Shown: piece by piece, positions 25,677 through 34,003 of the stretch
Layout of the letters: each line of letters begins with the position of its first letter
Position numbering within the stretch: the stretch's first letter is position 1
Origin: Oceanihabitans sp. IOP_32
Lineage (GTDB): Bacteria; Bacteroidota; Bacteroidia; Flavobacteriales; Flavobacteriaceae
Assembly (NCBI RefSeq): GCF_009498295.1
Contig: NZ_CP040813.1
Span: 2,487,001-2,551,000, forward strand
Length of the DNA: 64,000 nt
Direction of reading: 5' to 3'
Made by a program: the position numbers and the translations under genes
Notes under the pieces: generated by a model
What the model saw: the letters and a program-made list of their open reading frames with translations, nothing else
The model's database searches: none
Told to the model about the DNA's origin: nothing

Positions 25677-25888
25677 TTGTTTATTTTTGTTAATCATACC
25701 AATTAGTGAATATAAAGCCGTAAAAAAATTAAATTATTTTAGAAAAAATAAAAATTATTAGTAAGACTCCTGTGACCGTAAAATGGCAGTTAAAGACTAA
25801 ATAATAAAACGATTTAAATGCGATATTATATATAATTAAGTATTAGGTTGTTGTAAATCTAATTGAAATAAAATGAAAACAGCACAAA

Positions 25889-27061
25889 TTAGTCTTCTAT
25901 TCTATTGTCATCAAAAGCAGAGGGTAATAATTTAGGCATAAACTTTACGACTAACGGTAGTAAAATAGCGCCACCTGGAAGTAAAAATATAGCTAGACTT
26001 GGTATGGATTTAAAAATATCGATTAATTGTTCTTGTACTTTTTTTTGTTCTGCTTTACTCAAATCTCTAATCGTAGATTGAGATAATAAGACGACGAGTT
26101 CTTTGCTATCTTTTAATTCGTGGTATAAACGTTTACTATTTCTAGTAATAAGTTTAGATACCATTATACTTGAGTTATTATAAAAACTTTTTACAATATT
26201 TTTAGAACTTAGTAGAGCGATATTATCTCTATGCAGGGTATAAAACGAATTTACAGAACTAATAGATTGCTTAACTCTATGGGCATCTAGTTTTAAGTCT
26301 TTACCCAGTTTAGCAAGAAACAATTGTTCTTCTTTATCGATAGTGCGGTCGCTCCAAGTAGCCATACATGCCAAATCTAAAAGGTACTGTTTTTCTTGGG
26401 GTGTATTTAGATAACTTATGGCGTCGGTATAACTAATTTGCGCATAGCTTTGATGTCTTAACGACGACTCAAAAAGTTTTATTAAACTTTCATCATATTG
26501 ATTTATTTTGGCCTTAGATTTTAAAGTGTCTAACGAAATATATTCTATGGCTGCCTCCAAATTTTTTACATACGTCTTTGAGATGTCATTGTGTTTTAAA
26601 AAGTGCTGATAGGCTAAAATATCTACAAATAGTAAGGCGTTTACAATAAAATAATTAAAATTTTTTGTAAAGATATTATCATCTATTTGAATGCGTTTGT
26701 GAATAATCTTTTCAAGTTGTTCGCTTGACGAGCTTCCGCTTAAAAACTCTTGAAAAAAAGAGGTTTTGAGGTGATTTATTTTTCCGTAAAAACTTACAAC
26801 ACTATCTATAAAATCTAGTTTTGAGTTTGAGTTGTTGTGGGTGTATAAAAGTGCAAGGCATAAATTGGTTTTACACAACTCTTGTTCGGTTAGGTCTTGA
26901 TTTATTATGACCCTCTTTACTACGCTTAAATTACTGCCGTAAATAAAGCCGCAAGCGCGTAAATCACTATAAAACAAGACTTCTTTTTCTTTTAAAAAAA
27001 AATCGTTTTTAGCAACTTCTTGAAGTAGTTTTTTTATCCAACCTTGTGCTGAGGGATTCAT
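25889..27061 (-). CDS. LETM1-related biofilm-associated protein
   Basis: A 390-residue helical protein with the domain order of a flavobacterial family annotated as LETM1-related. The C-terminal region (about 315-380) shows ELKDSKELVVLLSQSTIRDLSKAEQKKVQEQLIDIFKSIPSLAIFLLPGGAILLPLVVKFMPKLLPSAF in parts, the LETM1-like hydrophobic anchor. Residues 220-255 resemble a TerB-like helical block (YLLDLACMATWSDRTIDKEEQLFLAKLG). The family name derives from biofilm phenotypes in relatives; the molecular role is unknown. Monocistronic. Confidence 0.85.
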   Translation of the reverse strand: MNPSAQGWIKKLLQEVAKNDFFLKEKEVLFYSDLRACGFIYGSNLSVVKRVIINQDLTEQELCKTNLCLALLYTHNNSNSKLDFIDSVVSFYGKINHLKTSFFQEFLSGSSSSEQLEKIIHKRIQIDDNIFTKNFNYFIVNALLFVDILAYQHFLKHNDISKTYVKNLEAAIEYISLDTLKSKAKINQYDESLIKLFESSLRHQSYAQISYTDAISYLNTPQEKQYLLDLACMATWSDRTIDKEEQLFLAKLGKDLKLDAHRVKQSISSVNSFYTLHRDNIALLSSKNIVKSFYNNSSIMVSKLITRNSKRLYHELKDSKELVVLLSQSTIRDLSKAEQKKVQEQLIDIFKSIPSLAIFLLPGGAILLPLVVKFMPKLLPSAFDDNRIED

Positions 27062-27124
27062 GAATTTTTAGTAGTTTATTTTAACAAAAGTTCATAACTA
27101 AAACAACTTAACTTCTTTTGCTTT

Positions 27125-27688
27125 TTAGTATTCAATAATACCAGCGCAGCTAACTCGAGCACCGGCAGCTCCTGTTGGTTGCGATGTAAAATCATCTTCT
27201 CCAGCGTGCACAATTACCGATTTGCCAATTATATTTTTGTTGTCGTCTTCGCATCCAATGCACCATTGGTTGGTTGCAAAAGTAATGCTGCCATTTCCGT
27301 TTTCATCAGCTATAAAATTACCAATATCACCTTTGTGGTATCCTGCTTTGTCGCCCCATTTGCCATGTGGTTCTGCTGTTGGATTCCAGTGACCACCTGC
27401 CGAGGTGCCATCATCTGATGAGCAATCGGCTTTTTCATGAAGATGTATGGCGTGAGTGCCACCTGGATTTAAACCACTAACAACGGCAGTTAAGGTTACT
27501 ATACCATCTTCCTCTGAAAACACGGCATTACCAGAAACCTCGGTATTGCTTTTTGCATTTAACGTGATTTTGAGTGTTTTGGGTATCTCTGATGGAGCAT
27601 TTGTTGAGATTTCAGCGCTTTTTTTATCGTTTTTACACGCTAGTGCGCTTAATGTTAAAGCTAAAATTAGAAAGTTTAAGGTTTTCAT
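27125..27688 (-). CDS. Cu/Zn superoxide dismutase lipoprotein
   Basis: A 187-residue protein with lipobox LSALAC (C18). The metal ligands of Cu/Zn SOD are visible: HLH in HAIHLHEKADC, GGHWNP, PHGKWGDKAGYHKGDIGN and the late VIVHAGEDD. The conserved disulphide partners are C in KADCSS and C in RVSC near the C-terminus. It removes superoxide in the periplasm, anchored to a membrane. Isolated gene; together with oxyR/dps it marks an aerobic lifestyle. Confidence 0.93.
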   Translation of the reverse strand: MKTLNFLILALTLSALACKNDKKSAEISTNAPSEIPKTLKITLNAKSNTEVSGNAVFSEEDGIVTLTAVVSGLNPGGTHAIHLHEKADCSSDDGTSAGGHWNPTAEPHGKWGDKAGYHKGDIGNFIADENGNGSITFATNQWCIGCEDDNKNIIGKSVIVHAGEDDFTSQPTGAAGARVSCAGIIEY

Positions 27689-27806
27689 CTTCTACAAGAT
27701 TTTGATTTCTTTCGAAAGTTAAGTTAATAATCAGCTAATTACAAATTTTATAATTCGCACGAATCATATTTTTAATTTACGTAATTTAGCAATATAAAAG
27801 TTAGGC

Positions 27807-29171
27807 ATGTCAAGAAAATTAATTAACAAATATAATATTGCGGGTCCCAGATATACAAGTTATCCTACGGTGCCATACTGGGATAGCGCGACCTTTTCGT
27901 TAGAGAGATGGAAGTCTTCTCTCGCAGCATCCTTTAAAGAAAGTAATGTAAACGAAGGTTTAAGCCTCTACATTCATTTACCTTTTTGCGAAAGTCTCTG
28001 TACGTTTTGCGGATGCAATAAGCGTATCACCAAACAACATAGTGTGGAATCGCCATACATAAAAGCTGTTTTAAAAGAATGGCAATTGTATTTAGAGTTG
28101 TTTGATGAAAAACCTGTCATAAAAGAAATGCATCTTGGTGGGGGTACACCAACTTTTTTTAGTCCAGAACATCTAAAACTCTTAATTAATGGAATTTTAA
28201 AAGATTCTGAAATAGCCAAAAATCATGAGTTTAGTTTCGAGGGACATCCAAACAACACAACCAGAGCACATTTACAAGCGCTTTACGATGTTGGTTTTAG
28301 ACGTGTAAGTTACGGGGTACAAGATTATAATGAAACGGTACAAAAGGCTATAAACCGAATTCAACCTTTTGAAAACGTTAAGCAAGCTACAGATTTAGCA
28401 AGAGAAATTGGATATACATCGGTTGGGCATGATATTATTTTTGGTCTTCCACATCAAACGGTAGCACACGTAAAAGAAACCATATTAAAAACTAAGGCTT
28501 TGCTTCCAGACCGTTTAGCGTTTTACAGTTATGCGCATGTGCCATGGATTAAAGGAAGTGGGCAACGTGGTTATAACGAATCTGATTTACCATCGCCAGA
28601 ATTAAAGCGCGAGCAATACGAACTTGGTAAAGCGCTACTTGCAGAAGTGGGTTACCATGAAATTGGTATGGATCACTTTGCTTTGGCCACAGATAGCCTT
28701 TATAAATCGATGGTAAGTGGTAATTTGCACAGAAATTTTATGGGTTATACAGCCTCTAAAACGCAAGCCATGGTTGGTTTAGGGGTGTCGTCTATTAGTG
28801 ATAGTTGGTACGGTTTTGCTCAAAATGTAAAGCACCTTGAAACCTATTACGATTTATTAGATGAAAATAAAATACCTGTTTATAGGGGCCATATTTTAAA
28901 TGAAGAAGATTTGATTATTAGAAAACATATTCTTAATTTAATGTGCCAGTTTAAAACCGAGTGGTCTCAAAACCATTTGTATTTTGAAGAATTGCCTAAA
29001 GCGCTTTCGCAATTGAGTGAAATGGAAGAAGACGGCTTACTTGTTATAAAACCCAATAGTATCGAGATTACAGAAAAGGGACAACCATTTGTAAGGAATG
29101 TTTGTATGGCGTTCGATTTACTTTTACAGCGGAAAAAACCCGATGTGCAGTTGTTTTCGATGACGGTTTAA
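27807..29171 (+). CDS. hemN: Oxygen-independent coproporphyrinogen III oxidase
   Basis: A 454-residue radical SAM enzyme. The cluster motif CESLCTFCGC gives C61, C65 and C68 plus the extra C70 typical of true HemN. GGGTPTF, SFEGHPNNTT and HDIIFGLPHQT follow in the expected order, with the HemN C-terminal domain. N-terminal NKYNIAGPRYTSYPTVPYW is diagnostic of HemN rather than HemW. It oxidatively decarboxylates coproporphyrinogen III without oxygen, supplying haem for the nearby cbb3 oxidase under low oxygen. No FNR-like box was found upstream. Confidence 0.96.
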   Translation: MSRKLINKYNIAGPRYTSYPTVPYWDSATFSLERWKSSLAASFKESNVNEGLSLYIHLPFCESLCTFCGCNKRITKQHSVESPYIKAVLKEWQLYLELFDEKPVIKEMHLGGGTPTFFSPEHLKLLINGILKDSEIAKNHEFSFEGHPNNTTRAHLQALYDVGFRRVSYGVQDYNETVQKAINRIQPFENVKQATDLAREIGYTSVGHDIIFGLPHQTVAHVKETILKTKALLPDRLAFYSYAHVPWIKGSGQRGYNESDLPSPELKREQYELGKALLAEVGYHEIGMDHFALATDSLYKSMVSGNLHRNFMGYTASKTQAMVGLGVSSISDSWYGFAQNVKHLETYYDLLDENKIPVYRGHILNEEDLIIRKHILNLMCQFKTEWSQNHLYFEELPKALSQLSEMEEDGLLVIKPNSIEITEKGQPFVRNVCMAFDLLLQRKKPDVQLFSMTV

Positions 29172-29279
29172 CCGAAATAATACATACTTATGAAACATCT
29201 GTAAATAACACATGATACCCGAGGAAATGATGAGATGGATGTCGCATGTTATCGATGAAAAAACAATAAATATAAACAC

Positions 29280-30113
29280 ATGAAAAAAATTGTTGTACCC
29301 ATTGATTTTTCTGAACACTCCGAGTTCGCTTTACTTGCTGCAGCCCAATTGGCAAAGAAATTTAATGCAGAGTTGTTGGTGCTGCATATGTTAGAATTAT
29401 CTGATAATTTGTTAAGTGAAAGCGATGAATTGAAAGGCGAAAAAGCAGTATTCTTTTTTAAATTAGCAGAGCAAAAGTTCTTGAGTTTTCTTGACAAAGA
29501 TTATTTACAAGGAATAAAGATCACCCCAATAGTTAAGCGTTTTAAAGTGTTTAGTGAGGTAAACGATGTGGCAACAAACCATGACGCAGACCTTATTGTT
29601 ATGGGCTCTCATGGTGCAAGTGGTTTAAAGGAAATGTTTGTAGGCTCAAACACAGAACGTGTGGTTAGGTATGCAGAAATACCTGTATTGGTGATTAAAA
29701 ATAAGTTGGAAAACGTAGATTTTAAAAATGTGGTATTTGCATGCGATTTTTCCGAAGAATCCATAATAGCATACCTAAAGGCGTCTCGATTATTTGAAAA
29801 AATGGGTGCTAAAATGAATTTGGTTTATGTGAACTTACCTTATGATGCATTCAAAAGCTCTTTAGAAATAGAACGTATTGTAATAAACTTTTTTACTAAA
29901 GCAGACGGGAATCTCGAGCGTATGAAAGATGTGAATTACGTATCGGACTACAGTGTTGAAGAAGGTATTTTTAATTTTGCTACAAAACAAAATGCAGATT
30001 TAATAGCAATGCCAACACATGGAAAAAAAGGACTCACACATTTTTTTCAAGGTAGTGTTGGAGAAGACGTGGCGAACCATTCTACCTTGCCAGTTATTAC
30101 GTTTAAGATTTAG
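29280..30113 (+). CDS. Universal stress protein, tandem domain
   Basis: A 277-residue protein with two UspA domains (about 1-140 and 147-277). The first carries a complete nucleotide-binding motif GSHG-x9-GS (MGSHGASGLKEMFVGS); the second has PTHG-x9-GS, in which the first glycine is proline, so ATP binding may be limited to the first domain. Tandem Usp proteins are often induced by low oxygen. It lies between hemN and the cbb3 locus, which fits that theme, though no regulatory site was seen. No signal peptide; cytoplasmic. Confidence 0.93.
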   Translation: MKKIVVPIDFSEHSEFALLAAAQLAKKFNAELLVLHMLELSDNLLSESDELKGEKAVFFFKLAEQKFLSFLDKDYLQGIKITPIVKRFKVFSEVNDVATNHDADLIVMGSHGASGLKEMFVGSNTERVVRYAEIPVLVIKNKLENVDFKNVVFACDFSEESIIAYLKASRLFEKMGAKMNLVYVNLPYDAFKSSLEIERIVINFFTKADGNLERMKDVNYVSDYSVEEGIFNFATKQNADLIAMPTHGKKGLTHFFQGSVGEDVANHSTLPVITFKI

Positions 30114-30236
30114 TTCTTCTTTATTTAAAAACACTTAGTTTTTATTGGATTAGAACACTTTACATTTAAACAACCTCAAGTACTACTCTAAAGTGTGGTG
30201 TGTTAACTCTATTAAACATCAACATAAAGTTTTAAG

Positions 30237-30938
30237 TTAATGACACTCTATTGCACTCGATACCGTCTCGGTAATTGGAGCAGGCGAGAGGTATGGAATG
30301 CCCAATCCTAAGCCTCTAAGAATAAACAACAAACCAATTATAATTACAAAAACGGGAATGGCTTTTTGTATGCGTTGTTTAATGTTGGTATTTAAAAATT
30401 TTCCGAGGTAGATGGCTGAGGTCATTAGCGGAATAGTACCGACACCAAAAAGCATCATATACAAACTAGCTTGAAAAGCATTTGCAGTTGTTATGGAAGC
30501 AAAAACGGCCATGTAAACCAATCCGCATGGTAAAAAACCATTTAAAAAACCTATGGTTAAAAAGGTGTCGGCTGTTTTCTTTTTAAACGCCTGACCTAAA
30601 GCAGATTTTACTCTGGAGATTATTTTATAAATAGGTTTAGAGAAATTATACTTATTAAACGTCTGTACCGGAATTAATACCACTACAATCATTAAAGCCC
30701 CAACTACAATCGATAATTGCTGCTGTAAGCCAAAAATGTAAAGGCTTTTACCTACCAATCCAAAAACCAAGCCCATTAAACTATAAGCTAGTAATCTCCC
30801 CAAGTGGTACAGGGTAATTTGCACGACTTTTTTGGTAGAATTACTTCTATCTACAGGCAACATAAACGCAATAGGCCCACACATGCCAATGCAGTGAAAA
30901 CTTCCTAAAAGACCCAATATAAGTGCAGACCAAAGCAT
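30237..30938 (-). CDS. SafE-like membrane protein of the cbb3 locus
   Basis: A 233-residue protein with six hydrophobic segments. The N-terminal GLLGSFHCIGMCGPIAF and the matching GFLNGFLPCGLVYMAVF give the duplicated TauE/SafE/DsbD-like pattern with conserved cysteines that can bind copper or pass electrons. This type always closes cco gene clusters in flavobacteria, 12 bp after ccoH, so a role in copper delivery to or maturation of the oxidase is more likely than sulphite export. Confidence 0.88.
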   Translation of the reverse strand: MLWSALILGLLGSFHCIGMCGPIAFMLPVDRSNSTKKVVQITLYHLGRLLAYSLMGLVFGLVGKSLYIFGLQQQLSIVVGALMIVVVLIPVQTFNKYNFSKPIYKIISRVKSALGQAFKKKTADTFLTIGFLNGFLPCGLVYMAVFASITTANAFQASLYMMLFGVGTIPLMTSAIYLGKFLNTNIKQRIQKAIPVFVIIIGLLFILRGLGLGIPYLSPAPITETVSSAIECH

Positions 30939-30950
30939 GGTTACAGAAAT

Positions 30951-31397
30951 TTAATAAGTAATTTCTTTTTTGTAGAGATAGGGCTTACCATGGTGAAGCC
31001 AATCTACTATAATATTCCATCGACCAGCTAGCAAACGTGTATGGGGTATAAGTAATTTATGGTTTGTTAATAAAATAGGGTTTTCGAAGTCGAATTTTCT
31101 GTTAGAGGGTCTATAGAGACGTACTTTACCAGTTATACTCTTAGGGTCATGCGTTTCTGGAAAAGTTATTATGATACCTTCAGTAGTTTTTGTCCAACTA
31201 ATTTTTTTGGACAAGGCATTAGCATTTTTTTGTTTTTCAATATCGTTTTGAACCTGTAGTTCTTGACTGTAATAATTGTCTTCAACTAAATCATGGCTGT
31301 ATCTTTCATCAACATGCATGGTAATAACCATATATAAAATGAAGCTTATAAACCCAATAAAGGCAATCACTATTCCGGTTCCCCAATTAATTTTCAT
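30951..31397 (-). CDS. ccoH: FixH/CcoH assembly protein
   Basis: A 148-residue protein with one N-terminal membrane segment (GIVIAFIGFISFILYMVITM) and a periplasmic beta domain ending RLLAGRWNIIVDWLHHGKPYLYKKEI, the FixH pattern. CcoH is a small assembly and stability factor of cbb3 oxidase that interacts with CcoP/CcoN. It lies 67 bp after ccoG and 12 bp before the SafE-like gene. Confidence 0.88.
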   Translation of the reverse strand: MKINWGTGIVIAFIGFISFILYMVITMHVDERYSHDLVEDNYYSQELQVQNDIEKQKNANALSKKISWTKTTEGIIITFPETHDPKSITGKVRLYRPSNRKFDFENPILLTNHKLLIPHTRLLAGRWNIIVDWLHHGKPYLYKKEITY

Positions 31398-31464
31398 AAT
31401 ATGTTATGCCTACTAAAATAGGACTTTTTTAATTCAATATACATTATTTCTAGCCATAAAGCTT

Positions 31465-32889
31465 TTAATTATAACTTCTTGGTGCTAAAAAATTTACAGT
31501 GGTGGTCTCAATTAATTGATCTCCGCTGTAAACATCGACGGTTAATTTGTTTTTATCGCCTTTTAATTCAGTCTTATTAATTTCTATAAACAAGGTGCCT
31601 TCTGCCAATCCTTGCTCAGGAACCTCTAGTTTTTCAGATGCAGAAACCAGTTTAATTTCACCAGTATGCTTTCTCAGTTTAAAGTTTATATCCTGAATGT
31701 TTTTCGTGGTTTTGTTTACCAATTTATAAGTAAAAACATTACTTATAATAGCTCCTTCTTTATGCTCGTATAGTTGCCCTGGTAAACGCAAAATTCTAGC
31801 TTCAACATCATTTCGTAATAATAGCAGACCTATCAAAATACCTATTAAGATGGTTAAAACGGCTATGTAGCCTTTCATTCTAGGAGTGAGTTTAAATTTT
31901 TCTTTGCGCTCTATTTCATCTTCGCTCGCATATCGAATTAAACCTTTGGGTAGATTGATGCTTTCCATAATATGGTCGCACTCGTCAATACAGGCGGTAC
32001 AGTTTATACATTCTAGCTGGGTGCCGTTTCGTATATCAATATTGGTCGGGCAAACATGTACACATTGAAAACAATCTATACAGTCGCCATGTCCTAGAGC
32101 TTGACGATCTTCATTTTTCCTGAATTTTTTTCTTCCATTTTCACCCTCGCCACGTTTATGATCATAAGCTACAATAATGGATTTGTTATCAAGTAGTACA
32201 CCTTGTAATCGTCCATAAGGACAAGCGATAATACAAACTTGTTCTCTAAACCAGGCAAACACAAAGTAAAATACAGCTGTAAAAATAATAAGCGGTAAAA
32301 AGGTGCCAATATGCTCTAAAGGGCCTTCACTTATGTATTTTAATAGATTGTCGCTTCCAATTAAATAGGCTAAAAAAACGTTAGCAATAAAGAAGGAAAT
32401 GATTAAAAATATAAACCATTTAAACAGACGTTTTTTTATTTTTTCGGCATCCCATTTTTGTTTGTCTAATTTTCGCTGTTTATTTCGGTCGCCATCAATC
32501 CAATATTCAATTCGACGAAACACCATTTCCATAAATATGGTTTGGGGACATATCCAGCCACAAAACACACGACCAAAGGCAACCGTAAATAAAGCTATAA
32601 AAACAACACCTATAATCATGGAGATTACAAATAAGTAAAAATCTTGAGGCCAAAACGGAAAACCAAATATATTGTAGCGACGTTCTAAAATATTAAACAT
32701 TAAAAATTGGTTACCATTTATTTTAATAAAAGGTGCCGCAAATAAAAAAGCGAGTAAAATATAACTAACTATTTTACGTTTTTCGTAATATCTTCCACTT
32801 GGTTTTTTTGGATATACCCACGCCCGTTTACCCTCTTCGTTAAGTGTACCAATACTATCTCTAAATGATTCGTTTTGTGGAGTTTCCAA
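31465..32889 (-). CDS. ccoG: Cytochrome c oxidase accessory protein CcoG (FixG/RdxA)
   Basis: A 474-residue membrane protein with about five hydrophobic segments and two [4Fe-4S] motifs, CIDCFQCVHVC and CINCTACIDEC, then a C-terminal immunoglobulin-like domain. CGWICPQTIFMEMVFRR near residue 110 is the FixG signature. CcoG is a cupric reductase needed for loading copper into the binuclear centre. The start is TTG at 32889: an in-frame TAA is two codons upstream, and the next methionine would remove the conserved ESFRDSIGT region. Confidence 0.94.
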   Translation of the reverse strand: METPQNESFRDSIGTLNEEGKRAWVYPKKPSGRYYEKRKIVSYILLAFLFAAPFIKINGNQFLMFNILERRYNIFGFPFWPQDFYLFVISMIIGVVFIALFTVAFGRVFCGWICPQTIFMEMVFRRIEYWIDGDRNKQRKLDKQKWDAEKIKKRLFKWFIFLIISFFIANVFLAYLIGSDNLLKYISEGPLEHIGTFLPLIIFTAVFYFVFAWFREQVCIIACPYGRLQGVLLDNKSIIVAYDHKRGEGENGRKKFRKNEDRQALGHGDCIDCFQCVHVCPTNIDIRNGTQLECINCTACIDECDHIMESINLPKGLIRYASEDEIERKEKFKLTPRMKGYIAVLTILIGILIGLLLLRNDVEARILRLPGQLYEHKEGAIISNVFTYKLVNKTTKNIQDINFKLRKHTGEIKLVSASEKLEVPEQGLAEGTLFIEINKTELKGDKNKLTVDVYSGDQLIETTTVNFLAPRSYN

Positions 32890-32934
32890 TTTTTATACGT
32901 ATTTTGAAATTTCTTGAAATTTTACAATTAAAGG

Positions 32935-33816
32935 TTACTCGGTTTCAGCAACCCAAATATCGCCTTCTGGAGCTTTCGGTTCTGCTGGTGTTGTCCCTTG
33001 AAATTGTAAAACATAACTAGATACTTGAGCCATTTCTATTGGTTTTAAACTTTGTTTCCAAGAAATCATGCCTTTTCCAGCACGACCTCCCTCAGAGACT
33101 ACTTTAAAAACGTTTTTAATTCCACCACCTAAAATCCAGTGGGAATCGGTTAGGTTTGGACCAATACCACCACCGCCATCAGCTTTATGACAAGCTATAC
33201 AATTAACTTCGTAGATGGTTTTACCGGCTGCCAAATCTGCGGGATCTGTGAGTAATTCGACCGTATTGATGTCCACTAAATTTTTTGCTGTTTTTTTATA
33301 ATTTTCAATGGCGATTTTAGCTTCGGCATATTCGATTTCTAACTCGTCGTACTGATTTTTACCATCAAAAATGTGGTATCTGGCCAAATATACAGCTGCA
33401 AATAGTATTGAAATATAAAAACTGTAAAGCCACCAAGGTGGTAGGTTATTGTCCAATTCTTTTATCCCATCGTAATTATGGTCTAAAATTATTTCATGTT
33501 CTTCTTGTATAGGTCTTGAGCCTAGCAGCTTTTTATAGGTGTTTTTTAACCAATTAAATTGTGGTACTTGATTTCTTTTTGCATCATACCGTGCTTTAGA
33601 TTCTTCGTCTAAACTTTGGTATAAAATGTTTTTAACAGACGCCACAATAGATTCAATAGCGATTAGTATGAAGAGTACCAAAAACAAAAACAATAGAACT
33701 AAAGGCTCTTCTACAAACGCGGGTTTGTCTCCAAAATCGCTATAATATTCTACAATTCCGAAGATTATAAAAAATACAATGGGTACTCTTACCCATGATG
33801 GTATAAAATTTCTCAT
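32935..33816 (-). CDS. ccoP: cbb3 oxidase subunit CcoP, single-haem form
   Basis: A 293-residue protein with two N-terminal hydrophobic segments (about 8-22, 36-58), then the FixP_N-type segment DNNLPPWWLYSFYISILFAAVYLARY, and one cytochrome c domain with CIACH (C206, C209, H210) and a late GKGMISW axial methionine region. Canonical CcoP carries two CxxCH sites; only one is present. It passes electrons towards CcoO. The start overlaps ccoQ by 4 bp. Confidence 0.93.
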   Translation of the reverse strand: MRNFIPSWVRVPIVFFIIFGIVEYYSDFGDKPAFVEEPLVLLFLFLVLFILIAIESIVASVKNILYQSLDEESKARYDAKRNQVPQFNWLKNTYKKLLGSRPIQEEHEIILDHNYDGIKELDNNLPPWWLYSFYISILFAAVYLARYHIFDGKNQYDELEIEYAEAKIAIENYKKTAKNLVDINTVELLTDPADLAAGKTIYEVNCIACHKADGGGGIGPNLTDSHWILGGGIKNVFKVVSEGGRAGKGMISWKQSLKPIEMAQVSSYVLQFQGTTPAEPKAPEGDIWVAETE

Positions 33817-33998
33817 AGTTCAGTTTGGTTTTTATTATCTAAAGGAATATTGCTTACTGTATCTATATACTCTTTTTTTGATGTAAAAACCCACCAAAAT
33901 AAGACTACAAAAAAGATAAAGAATATCAGTAAGGAAATGATGGGATATATTTCTATACCCGCTACGTTCTCTATATGATTTTTTATATATTTTAACAT
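33813..33998 (-). CDS. ccoQ: cbb3 oxidase subunit CcoQ
   Basis: A 61-residue protein with one membrane helix (IISLLIFFIFFVVLFWWVF, about 20-38) and a polar C-terminus. Size, topology and position between ccoNO and ccoP (5-bp gap and 4-bp overlap) identify CcoQ, a stabilising subunit of the oxidase. Confidence 0.85.
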   Translation of the reverse strand: MLKYIKNHIENVAGIEIYPIISLLIFFIFFVVLFWWVFTSKKEYIDTVSNIPLDNKNQTEL

Positions 33999-34003
33999 GA
34001 TTA

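Noticed and set aside
29200-29279. FNR-like box before the universal stress protein
   Set aside because: TGAT occurs, but no matching ATCA half-site at the right distance; the same was true for hemN and for the ccoS leader.
30114-30236. Terminator between the universal stress gene and the SafE-like gene
   Set aside because: Only a 7-bp inverted repeat (CACTTTA / TAAAGTG) with a long loop and no T run.
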